Origin: Thalassotalea psychrophila
GTDB lineage: Bacteria; Pseudomonadota; Gammaproteobacteria; Enterobacterales; Alteromonadaceae
Length of the DNA: 64,000 bases
Reading direction: 5' to 3'
Assembly (NCBI RefSeq): GCF_031583595.1
Contig: NZ_CP134145.1
Coordinates: 1,426,001-1,490,000, forward strand
Both the position numbers and the translations under genes were made by a program. The notes under the pieces were generated by a model that saw nothing but the letters and a program-made list of their open reading frames with translations, searched no databases and had not been told where the DNA came from. Shown piece by piece: positions 16,401-26,242 of this stretch; position 1 is the stretch's first letter; every line of letters begins with the position of its first letter.

Positions 16401-19400
16401 ATGAATGTACCAATGAATACCCTAACGCAAAGCATACGATACTCTTTATTCGTATCTGCATTGGCAATGCCAATGAGCGCTTATGCTTTTCAAGATGAAA
16501 ATGTAGAAGTTAAACAAGAGCAATCTCAGCAAGAAGAAAGTGATGACGAAGAAATAGAAGTATTTCAAGTAACTGGCTCTCGTATTAGTCAAACGTCATT
16601 TGAAGGGCCCAGTCCAGTTACTGTTATTACTAGCGATGACATGCTTAAAAAAGGCCAGTTAACGCTATTTGATGCCTTGCAAGATTTATCTCAAAACACA
16701 GGTACAGTAGATACTGCTGAAGTTGGCGCAAGTGGTTTTACCCCAAATGCTAATGTTGTGAATTTACGAGGTTTTGGTCCGCAATATACGCTAACACTTA
16801 TTAATGGTCGCCGTTTAGCTAATTACCCTGCGGCTTATCAATCAAACTCATCTGTTGTAAATATAGGTACTATTCCTGCCGCTGCAATTGAACGTGTAGA
16901 AATTCTAACTACTGGTGCGTCTGCCATATATGGCTCTGATGCGGTATCTGGTGTGATTAACGTTATTTTGAAAAAAGATCTAGATGGCACCGACGTAGCT
17001 CTCACCTATGGTACGGGTGAAGAACATGGTAAAGGTACAACTCGAATACAGCTTACCCACGGTATTGATTTCGATAAAGGCAATTTAACCCTTGTTGCTG
17101 AATATCAGGATGTAGAATTCATTAAAGGTGGAGACATAGATGATATTGATTCTGCATATGACTTTCCCTTTGGCGATCCTGTTATGGCTCGTGGTGCAGT
17201 ACTTATCGATAACTGGGCAGCTTATGATTACTTATTAAATCCAACTGGTGAGCCTACTTACTTAGATCCTGGTGAAAATGGTTGCAACGATTTGCCTTGG
17301 ACAAGTTATGAAGACCGCAAGCAATTACCAGAAGCAATTGCTGCTGGGCAAACAGGTGGCTCTTGGGGTAACTATTGTGGCTTTGATAGCGCACAGTATA
17401 GAACGTTGCGACCAGAGTCTGAGAAATTTTCATTTATGGCATCCGGTAATTATGACTTAGGCGATGATATTACCGGCTTCATGGATTTGTTATACACGCA
17501 AAACACATCAACAACCGACCACGGTTATATTGCCGTAAATGGTGGCACAATAGAGCTAGAAACCGGCGAAAACCAGTTAAAAGTAAAAGGGCCGGATGGC
17601 CAATTTTTAGTGATGCCTGATTGGTACACGATGGGTCGTATATTACCTTCAGAGGAAATAGGCGATACCGGTTATCATTTTGATGAGCAATCGTTAAGTA
17701 TTACTCTTGGCGCGAAAGGTTTCATTGGCGAACATGCCTGGGAAGTGTACTTTACCGACTCTCGTTATGAACTTGAAAATGACCAACGCGCATTAAGATA
17801 TCAAGAAACCGAAGAAATGTTTTTTGGTGAGTACATTAAAGATCAGCTTGGCGTCAAAGTGTATGACGGCACAGGTACTCACAATATTTACGACCCATTA
17901 AGTACTGACGAAGTACGCCGTTTAGTTGGTACAACAACATCAAACAATAAAACCGAAGCGCAAACGATAAGTGCAGTGCTAAATGGTGATTTATTTGAAA
18001 TGCCAGCGGGTCCTGCTCAATATGCATTTGTTGCTGAATACGTAAATGAAACCTTTGAATACGTACCAGATGATTTAATGACTGAGCCTGAAGGAGAAGG
18101 CTGGTGGGGACTGGCTGGTTTTGGTGGTTTTGGCGAACGTTCTCGCTCATCTACCGGCATAGAAACTAAATTTCCGGTTGCGGACAGTATAAGTGTTGGT
18201 ATGGCACTGCGTTACGATCAATACGATAACGGCTCAACGGCAAATTCTGGCGATTTTACTCCAGCTTACAATGTTGAATTTAGACCAAACGATGAATGGT
18301 TGTTCAGAGCGAGTTATTCACGTTCATTTAAAGCACCAGATATGCAAGCAATCTTTACTCGTTCTCGAGCATTTTCTTATGGTACCGATTATGTGTCCTG
18401 TTATGAAAATAGCTTTGCCGGCTCAATTACCCCGCACGAGTTCATTCAAGATGAAAAATACTACAGTGCTTGTATGGGAACGCAGTTTAATGCTGAGCAA
18501 TTACCCAACAAAGACTTGAAAAACGAAGAAGGAACGTCAATTGGTTTAGGCTTTGTATACTCGCCAATGGCAGAGCTTACCTTAAGCTTTGATTATTACG
18601 ATGTAGAAATTAGAAACCAGGTACAGCGCGGTAATATTTCTTCAATTCTATTGGAAGATTTCCATTGTCGTTACGGCACGTCAGATTCTGCGCCAATTTT
18701 TGGTTGTGACGTGGTAAGTGGCACCGATGAAAAGCCTGGTTTGGTCATACGTGAACCGATCCAAAACCCGGATGATATTTTTTCTCAAGGTGGTTTAGAA
18801 ACGGTTAATACGACCGCTTTCAACCTAGCGTCTTATCGTCAAACCGGTATTGATACCAGTGTTGATTATTTCTGGCAATTAAACTCTTGGGGCGCGTTAA
18901 ATCTTTCGGCTAATCATACCGGTATTTTAACCACCGAATATGACGCAATTGAAGGCGATGACGAAATGCCATTTGGTTTTAGTGACAACATCAATAACCG
19001 AGAGCCACAAGATGTTATCACCGCATCAATGACGTATATCTACGAAAGCTTTTCAGCAACGTTATCGGGTCGTTATATGAGTGGTTTGGCGCCGCACCGA
19101 ATTCAACTGAAAAAAGATGACAACGGCGACATTATTTTCTTCGATAAATATGGTGACCCGCTTAATTATGAAATTACTGACGACAGAGAGTACTTAGTTA
19201 CCGACGGTTATTACCAAGGTGAAGATGCTCGCAGCGTTGGTGAAGCTAAGCAATCGCAAAAACGTTTAGATCCATATGTAACCGCAAACCTAGTACTTGC
19301 TTATCGCATGAATGAAGGCGATACCAATGTTTCACTAACGGTTAAAAACGTATTTGATGCCAACTCTCCTGATGATGACTCATTTATGGCCACAGAGTGG

Positions 19401-19478
19401 CCGTGGTATGACATTTATAATTATTCCGGATCGGCCCTGGGAAGAGAGTTTTACTTGAACGTAAATCATCATTTTTAA
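16401..19478 (+). CDS. TonB-dependent receptor
   Basis: Outer-membrane active transporter of 1025 residues. A signal peptide is cleaved near AYAFQ, then comes an acidic Gln/Glu-rich stretch and a TonB-box-like EIEVFQVTGSRI leading into the plug (PSPVTVITSDDML, LRGFGPQYTLTLINGRR, SAIYGSDAVSGVINVIL). The 22-strand barrel follows, with NVFDAN in the last strands and a terminal F. It is of the type common in peptide- and glycan-using marine bacteria; the substrate is unknown. The S8 protease gene follows 85 bases later in the same direction, suggesting import of its products. It is a close paralogue of the receptor at 61061. Confidence 0.92.
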   Translation: MNVPMNTLTQSIRYSLFVSALAMPMSAYAFQDENVEVKQEQSQQEESDDEEIEVFQVTGSRISQTSFEGPSPVTVITSDDMLKKGQLTLFDALQDLSQNTGTVDTAEVGASGFTPNANVVNLRGFGPQYTLTLINGRRLANYPAAYQSNSSVVNIGTIPAAAIERVEILTTGASAIYGSDAVSGVINVILKKDLDGTDVALTYGTGEEHGKGTTRIQLTHGIDFDKGNLTLVAEYQDVEFIKGGDIDDIDSAYDFPFGDPVMARGAVLIDNWAAYDYLLNPTGEPTYLDPGENGCNDLPWTSYEDRKQLPEAIAAGQTGGSWGNYCGFDSAQYRTLRPESEKFSFMASGNYDLGDDITGFMDLLYTQNTSTTDHGYIAVNGGTIELETGENQLKVKGPDGQFLVMPDWYTMGRILPSEEIGDTGYHFDEQSLSITLGAKGFIGEHAWEVYFTDSRYELENDQRALRYQETEEMFFGEYIKDQLGVKVYDGTGTHNIYDPLSTDEVRRLVGTTTSNNKTEAQTISAVLNGDLFEMPAGPAQYAFVAEYVNETFEYVPDDLMTEPEGEGWWGLAGFGGFGERSRSSTGIETKFPVADSISVGMALRYDQYDNGSTANSGDFTPAYNVEFRPNDEWLFRASYSRSFKAPDMQAIFTRSRAFSYGTDYVSCYENSFAGSITPHEFIQDEKYYSACMGTQFNAEQLPNKDLKNEEGTSIGLGFVYSPMAELTLSFDYYDVEIRNQVQRGNISSILLEDFHCRYGTSDSAPIFGCDVVSGTDEKPGLVIREPIQNPDDIFSQGGLETVNTTAFNLASYRQTGIDTSVDYFWQLNSWGALNLSANHTGILTTEYDAIEGDDEMPFGFSDNINNREPQDVITASMTYIYESFSATLSGRYMSGLAPHRIQLKKDDNGDIIFFDKYGDPLNYEITDDREYLVTDGYYQGEDARSVGEAKQSQKRLDPYVTANLVLAYRMNEGDTNVSLTVKNVFDANSPDDDSFMATEWPWYDIYNYSGSALGREFYLNVNHHF

Positions 19479-19563
19479 TCGGCTTATATACGCTTAGTTA
19501 TATAGATAAATATTGAAGTGCAGCCAAGGATGGTTGCAATATAAAAGAGATAAAGGGTTATTT

Positions 19564-22500
19564 ATGAACACCAAAAAATTACTGTTAGCAGGTTTTAGTG
19601 CGCTTTATATGAGCGGCGCCGTATCTGCAGCTGAATTATGGAACGCGGATAAAACCGAGCTTCCAGCACATTTAATTAAATCGAATCTTCGCCAACAAGT
19701 TGATATTCCTGCTAATGCGGTATCGAGTACAGTTAATGCCGTCAAAATTGATCGCTTAACAGGTATGCCAGAAAGCACTAATGTTGTTAATCGTCAACTT
19801 ACTCGCCGTGATAAATTTGTTAGTGATCCTGAAATTACTGGAACACACGACTTTTTCATCATTATGGAGCAAGCACCAGTGGCATTATACACTGGTGGCA
19901 TTAATGGCTTAGCAGCAACGCATCTAAAAACGTATGCCAAAGAACAACAAACAGGTTTGATGTCTACTGATGCAACGACCAATAAAGTTAGCCATGGTCA
20001 ATTAAAGCGATTACAAAAAAATACCAATTATTTATCGCGAGTTAGTGCTTATCAACAATACTTGCAGCAATCTCACCAGCAACTAGTAAACAGTGCTGCA
20101 CAACTGGGCATGCAGTTACAGATCAAACATCAATATACCAACGCACTCAATGCCTTTACCGTAACTATGAACCAAAGTCAGGCGGCTGAGCTTGCTAATT
20201 TGAGCTCAATTCGCGCCATTACTCCGGTCAAAACATATTTAACTGAAGGTATTGAAGATGCTAGTTTCCCCAGTTCTCATCAAGTAACTAATGCCAATAA
20301 AGTTTGGCAACTTGATGGCGGTTATAAAGGCGAAGGTATGATCATCGGTGTTGCCGATACTGGTATTAACCCGGCAAGTCGATCATTTAGTGAAGTGGGT
20401 GATGATGGCTATGTGCACCAGAATCCTTTAGGGGATGGAACCTTTTTAGGTGACTGTGCGAGCAGTGAATGGCGTAGCTTGTGTAACAACAAATTAATCG
20501 GGGTTTACTCATACCCACAAGTGACCTCTTGGTATCGTAGTCAATTGGCCAGAGACGTAGTAGAAAAACGTGGTGAAGAAGTAGATCTTTCCAGCAATGG
20601 CATGATGCGCCCGGACAATGGTATTGACTATGTTGGTCATGGTAGCCATACCTCTGGTATCGCCGGTGGCAATGTAGTTTATGATGTTGATTATTTATAT
20701 CGCCAATTTAGAGCCGGCCCAGGTGTTGTTGGTGGTGAAGAAAAGCTGGGAACGGTAACTGGTGTAGCACCACACGCCAATATCATTTCTTATCAAGTGT
20801 GTTTACCCGGTGGTGGCGGTGACCCTATGGCTGGCTGTTTGTCAGATGTGATGGTTGCGGCAATTGACCAAGCGCTTACTGATGGCGTAGATGTACTTAA
20901 CTGGTCCATTGGTGGTGGTTCACGCGACCCATGGGGCGACCCTATTTTATTAGGCTTCTTATCGTTAAAAGAGCAGGGTATTCATGTCACTGCTGCGGCC
21001 GGAAATACTGGCGGCTATCAGCAAGTATCAAACGTAACGCCATGGTCGTTATCAGTGGCGGCTACAGAGCTTGGCCGAAAACAAGAAAATGTTGGCTCTG
21101 CTACATTGCAGTTCAGCACCGACGGTATTGATTTTAATCGGGTTGATTTAGGCAATGATTTAGCGCGTAGTATTTCTGGTGAAGTGACTGCTCCTGCATT
21201 TTTAGCCGCAGATATGGGCGAATGTATCAATGATGATTGTAGTCCTGCACCTGTTTGTGAAGATGACTACGACATGATTAATGACATGTGTCATCTGCAA
21301 TGTACCGATATACAAGAAAGAAACACAGAAACATTGGTATGTGAATTAAAAGATTCTCAATTAGGCGCAGATGGCAATAAATGCTTAGTGGGTGAGAAGC
21401 TGGATGGTTTTGGGACGTGTGTTGATGATCATAGTCATGGTTTTAACGGTGTGACTTGGGAAAGCATCTGTGCAGGTGGAGAAACGGTAATTTATCCGCA
21501 ATTTGAGGGTATAGGTATCGATCCAAATGTGGAAATAAATGATAGTTACGCCCAACAGGGGTTTGCATGTCCAACCTACAATATAGAGCAATGCCCAGAA
21601 AATCATCAAGGTTTTAGCGGCGCCTCTGCAGGTAAATGTTGTGCTTATGGCGTAATAGATGATGATAGCTTAGTAGATAGACAAATTTGGCCTGGTCATC
21701 CATTTAATATAACCGACAGTTTCCATGGTGCCTGCCATGGTCCAACAGGACCGATGAACTTATCAAATGGTAAAACCTTAGATGAACTAGCAACATTATC
21801 ATCTTATGCTTATAGCAATCAGTTAATGGTAGAAGATAAGCCAATTGCCACTGTTCAAATGCTCGCGCCAATTGCCCCGTTATTGAAAGTTTTCGATGGT
21901 GACCCACATTGTCTTGATTTTGAGCGTTGGAAAGATCCGCTTGATCCTAGCCTTGATTTTGATTTTAACGACAAAATTATTGTTTGTGCCCGAGGCGATG
22001 ACACGGTTGAAAATAATATACCGCGTTTACACAAAGCCGAAAATGCTGGCGCACTTGGCGCTGCCGGTATGGTTATGTACAACGATAATAAAGACTATGG
22101 CTACAACTCTCGTATTTCTCTTGCAGTAAACATAAAGCATGAGGATGTTGAATCAGGTGAAACCAGCTATACGCCATTCCCTTATATTCATGTTGGTAAT
22201 AGCACTTGGAAAAAAGGTTTGGGCCGTGAAACGCTCCGTCAAAATTTTTTAGATAATGAGTCAATTTATTTGACCATCAACTCGGTGAAACAGCGGGTTG
22301 ATTATGATCCTAAACAGATCAAAGATTTGGCTGGCTTTTCATCAAAAGGTCCAAATAGACATTACCCTAGCTTAATGGGGCCTTCAATTGCCGCACCTGG
22401 CGTTAATATTTACGCACCATTTACTAATGACGGCGCATTCCAGAATAAATCCAACTCTGCCGATTATGCGTTTGAAACTGGTACCTCAATGGCTTCACCA

Positions 22501-25500
22501 CATTTAGCTGGTGTTATGGCGCTGATGACGCAAGTTCGACCTGAGTGGTCAGCGGCAGAGCGTGAGTCGGCGGTTATGTTAAGCGCTGGTCAAGTTACTG
22601 GTGGCTCGTGGAAGCGTATTAACTGTTCAGGTTTAGATATTGAAAATAATATTGATAACACCGATTATTCTAATGGTAATGATAGTGAGCTTTGTCCGGA
22701 ATATGATGAAGATAATATTTTCCATCAGAAATTTATCTATGAAGCTCCTGTCATTGACCCTGAAACGGGGGATTTCCTTAAGGACGATGAAGATGAAGTG
22801 ATCGAAAAAACATATTTCAGTTATTTCAAACGTCAAAAAACAAAATCTTATGAAGCCGGATCTGGCTTGGTTGATGTACAAGCGGCGATTAACAGCGCTT
22901 TGTTAATGGATGAAAGCCATACTAATTTCTTAAATGCCGACCCTAAAAAAGGTGGTGATTTACGTCAGTTAAATTTACCTTACTTGTTTGATGGTGAATG
23001 TGCAGGCACATGTCGTTGGACTCGTACTTTTACTGCCAATGCATCGGGTACAAACACTTGGAATATCGACATAGAAACGGCAGAAACGTCACTACAAATA
23101 GAAGCGTCGCCGAGTAACTTTACCTTGCAGAAAGGACAGTCGGTTACAGTTTTATTTACCGCGACCATGCAACGTGCTACCAGTGCCAATAGTTTTGGTA
23201 CCGGTATGGTTTCTGGTGAAGTGCATCTGATCCCTGAGAATACGATACTTGCAAGTTCAAAGCTGCCAGTTGGCGTTGCCTTGGTTGAGTCTCGTTTGCC
23301 GTTAATTGCCAGCGGTGTTGCCAGTGAAAACATCGGTCAATTCCCAATCAACAATATTGCTCCTTGGGGATCAGCCGACGATCTAACGGCAAAAGTTTAT
23401 CAATCTGGCGCAGTCACATACTTAGCAACAAACCCTATTGATGCGAATAAAGTGGCGATACAAGGGGCTGGAGAGGTCACACTTTCTGATATTGGCAGTG
23501 GTGGCACCTGGGTTGGGCAAGTAGACTTGCCAACGGATGATACGCCAACTAACTGGGATTGGGAGAATGCTGCTAATGATGAATCAGTGCGCTTACTTTG
23601 GGTAGATATACCGGTTAATACCAAACTATTCGGTGTTGATGTTTTGGAACGAATAGCCACAACATCTACTGAAAGTGGTAACCCAGGGGAGTTTTGGCTT
23701 GCCGGTGATTTATTCATCGCTATAGGTAGAGATAATAACGGCAATGGCGAAATTGAATTTGAACAAGAGGGAATTTGTTTATCAACGTCGGATATCATGA
23801 ATAACAATTGTATGCTGACCAACCCTGTATCAGGCCGTTACTGGGTTTACTTACAAAATGTAGGTGATAAAGGTTCGAAGGGTATTTTTGAATACTTGCG
23901 AGATACTTATCAATACGCGGTTACTGTGGTAACCGATCATGAATCAGATGTATTCAATGTTGTAGCGCCACAAAGCTATGATGGCACATCACCGATGTCT
24001 TTAGATTTAGTGTACGATGTGGAACTCAACCAAGGCGATGCCTTATACGGTATGGTGGAACTTGGTACCTCTGAGCATAATTTATCAAATTTAGGTGCTA
24101 TGCCAATTCGCTTAAATCGCAGTGAAGATGCCTTTTCGATGCAAGTCTCGAACACCGAAATTAAAGCCGGTAACTACATCAAAGTGGATGTAAATTACGC
24201 GAAAAACCATAGCGGTTATGCGCGTAGTTTTGAACTTGATTTTGAAGTTCCGAAAGGGCTAACTTACATTCCATACAGTACTGGCGGTGATCCACGTTTT
24301 GTCACTGCATATAGTGATGGTGCTGAAGGCATAACAATTTCAGGTAATCAGCCAAATAGCTATAACTTGCTGCCATTTTATCAAATGACGACTAATGTTA
24401 ATCCTAATGTAGAAGAGTTTGAAAACCACCCTTTAGCGCAGAAGTACTCTGCAATGTGTGCAACACCTCCAATGGGTAACTACTTCGATGGCAGTAGCCC
24501 TAATGGTGGTTATGTCGATATGGCTAGATTAAATCCGCGTGCAGCAACCCCACCATATGGCTCAGAAAACCCTGATCGTATGGGCTCATGGAAAGATGCT
24601 TTACGGATTGATGTGAAACAGTTATTTGGCTTCGATCAAGAAACAGATTTCAATCTTTATGATGCGCCGAATAAATACAATGAACTGCGTGTTAGCCCAA
24701 TGGGGTATATTGATTCTGGTACCGATTACCCATTATTTGGTATTCCTTATGGCGACCCTTTCTCATTAATGTATGGCTTACCTGATATCCGTTTAGGACC
24801 GTTGATGATCGGCTCTCATTCAATGCAATTAACCACGGGTAAAGAGGCTCCAGCAGATTCTTTGGATGCCTTTGATGCCCAAGGCATTACCTTAGGAGCA
24901 TTTATGAGCGAAACCAATAAAAACATTCTAATCGAATGGGATAATGCCTACACCATTGAAGGTCAACGTTATAGTTATGGTTCAACCGGGGTTAACCAAA
25001 ATGACAGTTATGATTTTCAAGCCATTCTTGATTTAGAATACAGCTACGAAATCGGCAGCTATGAAATTATTTATGCCTATGACAACTTGAATATGACGCA
25101 TAGTAAAGGTTCAATTGGTTTCCATGGAATGGCAGGCGTCCGTGGTGTTTTTGGCCCTGCGGGCGGTTTTAGAAATAACAGTGTTGCTTACGATAATCTA
25201 GAAGATATTCTCCATGACGATTTGGTCATTTGTTTTGACTTTATTGGTGAAGATTATTCGAAAACCAACTTTAGTTTTTGGTTAAAGGTTGATGAAGATT
25301 ATGCGGGGCAAGAAATTGATTTAACCGTTAAAACCAAATTGAATCGCATTACTAAGTCACTGACTGAAACATTGACTGTGCCAGGTAATATTTCTGTTAA
25401 CGAAATCGCTGGTTTGGTCATTAACCAAGGCGATGTAATTACGGTACCAGTAATTTATAATGATTTGCAAAACAGCGTTAATGTTATTACTGCCACTAGT

Positions 25501-25824
25501 GATGGTTTAGTTGCCACTGTAGATGGTAATGAGCCAGGCGCTATGTTAACAATTGATGCAAGTTGTGATTTTTCAGGTTCAACATCTGTTGAAGTGATGG
25601 TTGCTGATGCAGACAATGCTAATGATTTTGCAACAACAATAGTTGAAGTTGTTGTGCAAGAAACGTCAGGTTTTACGCCAACTGCAACTTGTAATAATGA
25701 AGAAGATGATACCAGCCTTAAAGTTGCTGGAAGTGATGATGGTAGCTCTGGTGGTAGTATGGCATATATGATGTTATCTCTACTTTTCTTATTAAGATTG
25801 GTCAGATTTAAGCTTGTAAAATAA
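19564..25824 (+). CDS. Giant secreted S8 (subtilisin) serine protease with PA and Cys-rich domains
   Basis: 2086 residues from the ATG at 19564 (preceded by AAAGGG); the longer frame has no ribosome site. Signal peptide to about 22, I9-like propeptide at about 95-225. The catalytic triad is complete: D265 (ADTGI), H359 (GHGSHTSG), S975 (GTSMASPH). A very long insertion separates His and Ser. Within it residues about 600-720 are a cysteine-rich module with HQG-x2-GAS-x2-KCCAYG (681-696), also found in the lipoprotein at 58228. Residues about 760-880 are a PA domain. Beta-rich domains follow. The C-terminus (about 2062 on) has SGGSMAYMMLSLLFLL then basic residues, a GlyGly-CTERM-like tail for rhombosortase processing. 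Confidence 0.9.
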   Translation: MNTKKLLLAGFSALYMSGAVSAAELWNADKTELPAHLIKSNLRQQVDIPANAVSSTVNAVKIDRLTGMPESTNVVNRQLTRRDKFVSDPEITGTHDFFIIMEQAPVALYTGGINGLAATHLKTYAKEQQTGLMSTDATTNKVSHGQLKRLQKNTNYLSRVSAYQQYLQQSHQQLVNSAAQLGMQLQIKHQYTNALNAFTVTMNQSQAAELANLSSIRAITPVKTYLTEGIEDASFPSSHQVTNANKVWQLDGGYKGEGMIIGVADTGINPASRSFSEVGDDGYVHQNPLGDGTFLGDCASSEWRSLCNNKLIGVYSYPQVTSWYRSQLARDVVEKRGEEVDLSSNGMMRPDNGIDYVGHGSHTSGIAGGNVVYDVDYLYRQFRAGPGVVGGEEKLGTVTGVAPHANIISYQVCLPGGGGDPMAGCLSDVMVAAIDQALTDGVDVLNWSIGGGSRDPWGDPILLGFLSLKEQGIHVTAAAGNTGGYQQVSNVTPWSLSVAATELGRKQENVGSATLQFSTDGIDFNRVDLGNDLARSISGEVTAPAFLAADMGECINDDCSPAPVCEDDYDMINDMCHLQCTDIQERNTETLVCELKDSQLGADGNKCLVGEKLDGFGTCVDDHSHGFNGVTWESICAGGETVIYPQFEGIGIDPNVEINDSYAQQGFACPTYNIEQCPENHQGFSGASAGKCCAYGVIDDDSLVDRQIWPGHPFNITDSFHGACHGPTGPMNLSNGKTLDELATLSSYAYSNQLMVEDKPIATVQMLAPIAPLLKVFDGDPHCLDFERWKDPLDPSLDFDFNDKIIVCARGDDTVENNIPRLHKAENAGALGAAGMVMYNDNKDYGYNSRISLAVNIKHEDVESGETSYTPFPYIHVGNSTWKKGLGRETLRQNFLDNESIYLTINSVKQRVDYDPKQIKDLAGFSSKGPNRHYPSLMGPSIAAPGVNIYAPFTNDGAFQNKSNSADYAFETGTSMASPHLAGVMALMTQVRPEWSAAERESAVMLSAGQVTGGSWKRINCSGLDIENNIDNTDYSNGNDSELCPEYDEDNIFHQKFIYEAPVIDPETGDFLKDDEDEVIEKTYFSYFKRQKTKSYEAGSGLVDVQAAINSALLMDESHTNFLNADPKKGGDLRQLNLPYLFDGECAGTCRWTRTFTANASGTNTWNIDIETAETSLQIEASPSNFTLQKGQSVTVLFTATMQRATSANSFGTGMVSGEVHLIPENTILASSKLPVGVALVESRLPLIASGVASENIGQFPINNIAPWGSADDLTAKVYQSGAVTYLATNPIDANKVAIQGAGEVTLSDIGSGGTWVGQVDLPTDDTPTNWDWENAANDESVRLLWVDIPVNTKLFGVDVLERIATTSTESGNPGEFWLAGDLFIAIGRDNNGNGEIEFEQEGICLSTSDIMNNNCMLTNPVSGRYWVYLQNVGDKGSKGIFEYLRDTYQYAVTVVTDHESDVFNVVAPQSYDGTSPMSLDLVYDVELNQGDALYGMVELGTSEHNLSNLGAMPIRLNRSEDAFSMQVSNTEIKAGNYIKVDVNYAKNHSGYARSFELDFEVPKGLTYIPYSTGGDPRFVTAYSDGAEGITISGNQPNSYNLLPFYQMTTNVNPNVEEFENHPLAQKYSAMCATPPMGNYFDGSSPNGGYVDMARLNPRAATPPYGSENPDRMGSWKDALRIDVKQLFGFDQETDFNLYDAPNKYNELRVSPMGYIDSGTDYPLFGIPYGDPFSLMYGLPDIRLGPLMIGSHSMQLTTGKEAPADSLDAFDAQGITLGAFMSETNKNILIEWDNAYTIEGQRYSYGSTGVNQNDSYDFQAILDLEYSYEIGSYEIIYAYDNLNMTHSKGSIGFHGMAGVRGVFGPAGGFRNNSVAYDNLEDILHDDLVICFDFIGEDYSKTNFSFWLKVDEDYAGQEIDLTVKTKLNRITKSLTETLTVPGNISVNEIAGLVINQGDVITVPVIYNDLQNSVNVITATSDGLVATVDGNEPGAMLTIDASCDFSGSTSVEVMVADADNANDFATTIVEVVVQETSGFTPTATCNNEEDDTSLKVAGSDDGSSGGSMAYMMLSLLFLLRLVRFKLVK

Positions 25825-25829
25825 CGCTA

Positions 25830-25988
25830 ATACCAGTTTCAATAAGTTTGTGATCTTGTTGTGCGAAGGAAAAATAAATCAGGGCAAGGCGCTCGATTGA
25901 CCAATAGCTGGCTATTGGGATTGAGAGCAACGCCACCATGGAGTATTTTAACCAGCACAAGTGGGCAATAATTTAATGAAATTGGTAT
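25830..25988. mobile_element. MITE-like element with ATACCA[G/A]TTTCA terminal inverted repeats
   Basis: A 159-base element bounded on the left by ATACCAGTTTCA and on the right by TGAAATTGGTAT (its inverse with one change). It encloses a GC-richer segment containing CAATAGCTGGCTATTGGGATTG. It has no coding capacity. From memory it resembles interspersed non-autonomous elements of Shewanella/Colwellia-type genomes. It sits just 3' of the S8 protease gene. Confidence 0.6.
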
Positions 25989-26017
25989 AACTAAAGATTG
26001 ACTCCACAAACTTAAAC

Positions 26018-26053
26018 ATCCCGAAGAGCGCAAGCCTTCGGGATTCTTTTTAA
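26018..26053 (+). terminator. Rho-independent terminator
   Basis: Stem ATCCCGAAG / CTTCGGGAT is followed by TCTTTTTT. It ends the TonB receptor-S8 protease unit beyond the inserted element. Confidence 0.75.
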
Positions 26054-26106
26054 TAACAGATATTTGCATTATTTAAATGTCTCATTCCTTATATTTATCG
26101 ATGTTT

Positions 26107-26121
26107 TTAATAACTTTTAAC
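26107..26121 (+). promoter_or_regulatory. Near-match operator TTAAT-N5-TTAAC
   Basis: TTAATAACTTTTAAC, 121 bases before the M16 peptidase ATG. One base departs from TTAAC-N5-TTAAC, with the same spacing and orientation as the other copies. AT-rich surroundings weaken the call. Confidence 0.35.
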
Positions 26122-26242
26122 ATTTATTTGATTGCCATTAAGATAAAATTACGGGCAATAAAATTAGGCATAGCTAAAAGGTTGAAAACGTATTTTGGCT
26201 TCCTGTTATGTCACTAAATATAAATTATACAAAGGTTAACTA

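Noticed and set aside
25839..26069. Minus-strand frame across the MITE-like element and terminator
   Set aside because: It runs through a non-coding repeat and a terminator hairpin; no recognisable protein.
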